Shown here in pieces: positions 5,277-5,330 of a stretch of DNA of 5,330 nt. Every line of letters starts with the position of its first letter. Position 1 is the first letter of the stretch. Location of the stretch: NCBI GenBank assembly GCA_031276375.1, contig JAISNE010000121.1, forward strand, positions 1 through 5,330, in the 5' to 3' direction. Made by a program: the position numbers and the translations under genes. A model generated the notes under the pieces. That model was not told the origin of the DNA and searched no databases. It worked only from the letters and a program-made list of their open reading frames with translations. The stretch comes from Accumulibacter sp. Lineage in GTDB: Bacteria; Pseudomonadota; Gammaproteobacteria; Burkholderiales; Rhodocyclaceae.

Positions 5277-5330
5277 ATGCTCAACATCGAACGAAAGAAC
5301 CTGATCCTGGAAATGCTCCGGGCCAAACAG
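5277..5330 (+). CDS. DeoR-family transcriptional regulator, N-terminal fragment (cut by window edge)
   Basis: The last 54 bases encode MLNIERKNLILEMLRAKQ, in frame to the window edge. This matches the first helix of the DeoR-type winged helix-turn-helix (ML-x-x-ER-x-x-x-I-L-x-x-L), which is normally followed by the recognition helix and a sugar-phosphate-sensing domain, both outside the window. Family members usually repress sugar-use operons and release DNA on binding a phosphorylated sugar. Its divergent position beside fruBK suggests it senses fructose-1-phosphate or a related metabolite and controls the minus-strand genes; this is inference. The ATG at 5277 is chosen because it puts ML-x-x-ER at the N-terminus as usual. 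Its ribosome binding site is weak (GGGCGG, 11 bases upstream). An in-frame ATG at 5208 would add 23 residues without family resemblance. Only 18 residues are available, so another helix-turn-helix family is possible. Confidence 0.7.
   Translation, partial: MLNIERKNLILEMLRAKQ

Overview
The window is GC-rich, densely coding DNA of proteobacterial character. The left-edge gene fragment resembles the N-terminus of betaproteobacterial RlmD (RumA) proteins, and the sugar genes resemble the proteobacterial fruB/fruK type, so a betaproteobacterium (Rhodocyclales-like) is the best guess. That placement rests on remembered family resemblance, not on a search.

Layout, left to right. (1) 1-95, minus strand: the first 31 codons of a 23S rRNA uracil-C5 methyltransferase (rlmD), running off the left edge. 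(2) 96-249: an intergenic gap holding a long GC-rich hairpin repeat. (3) 250-1281, minus: fruK, a PfkB-family 1-phosphofructokinase. (4) 1282-1410: a 129-base gap with a second, unrelated long hairpin. (5) 1411-3921, minus: fruB, a three-domain EIIA(Fru)-HPr-EI phosphotransfer protein. (6) 3922-4050: another 129-base gap with a second copy of the GC-rich hairpin repeat. (7) 4051-4875, minus: a shikimate-dehydrogenase-like oxidoreductase. (8) 4876-5276: a control region with an AT-rich core. (9) 5277-5330, plus: the first 18 codons of a divergent DeoR-type regulator, running off the right edge.

How it may work together. The aroE-like gene, fruB and fruK lie head to tail on the minus strand and may be transcribed from a promoter at about 4946-4973. 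FruB would relay phosphate from PEP through EI and HPr to EIIA(Fru). A membrane EIIBC permease (FruA) would then import fructose as fructose-1-phosphate, and FruK would convert that to fructose-1,6-bisphosphate. The divergent DeoR-type protein is the obvious candidate regulator, and GAAACTTT/TTTCAGAAA sequences recur in the shared control region.

Unusual points. The usual third fru gene, fruA, is not where expected: downstream of fruK the sequence goes straight to rlmD. A shikimate-dehydrogenase-like gene with an altered substrate-binding motif leads the group. Two near-identical hairpin repeats bracket the fruBK pair, and a different perfect-stem hairpin separates fruB from fruK. I see no rRNA, tRNA, CRISPR array or transposase gene.
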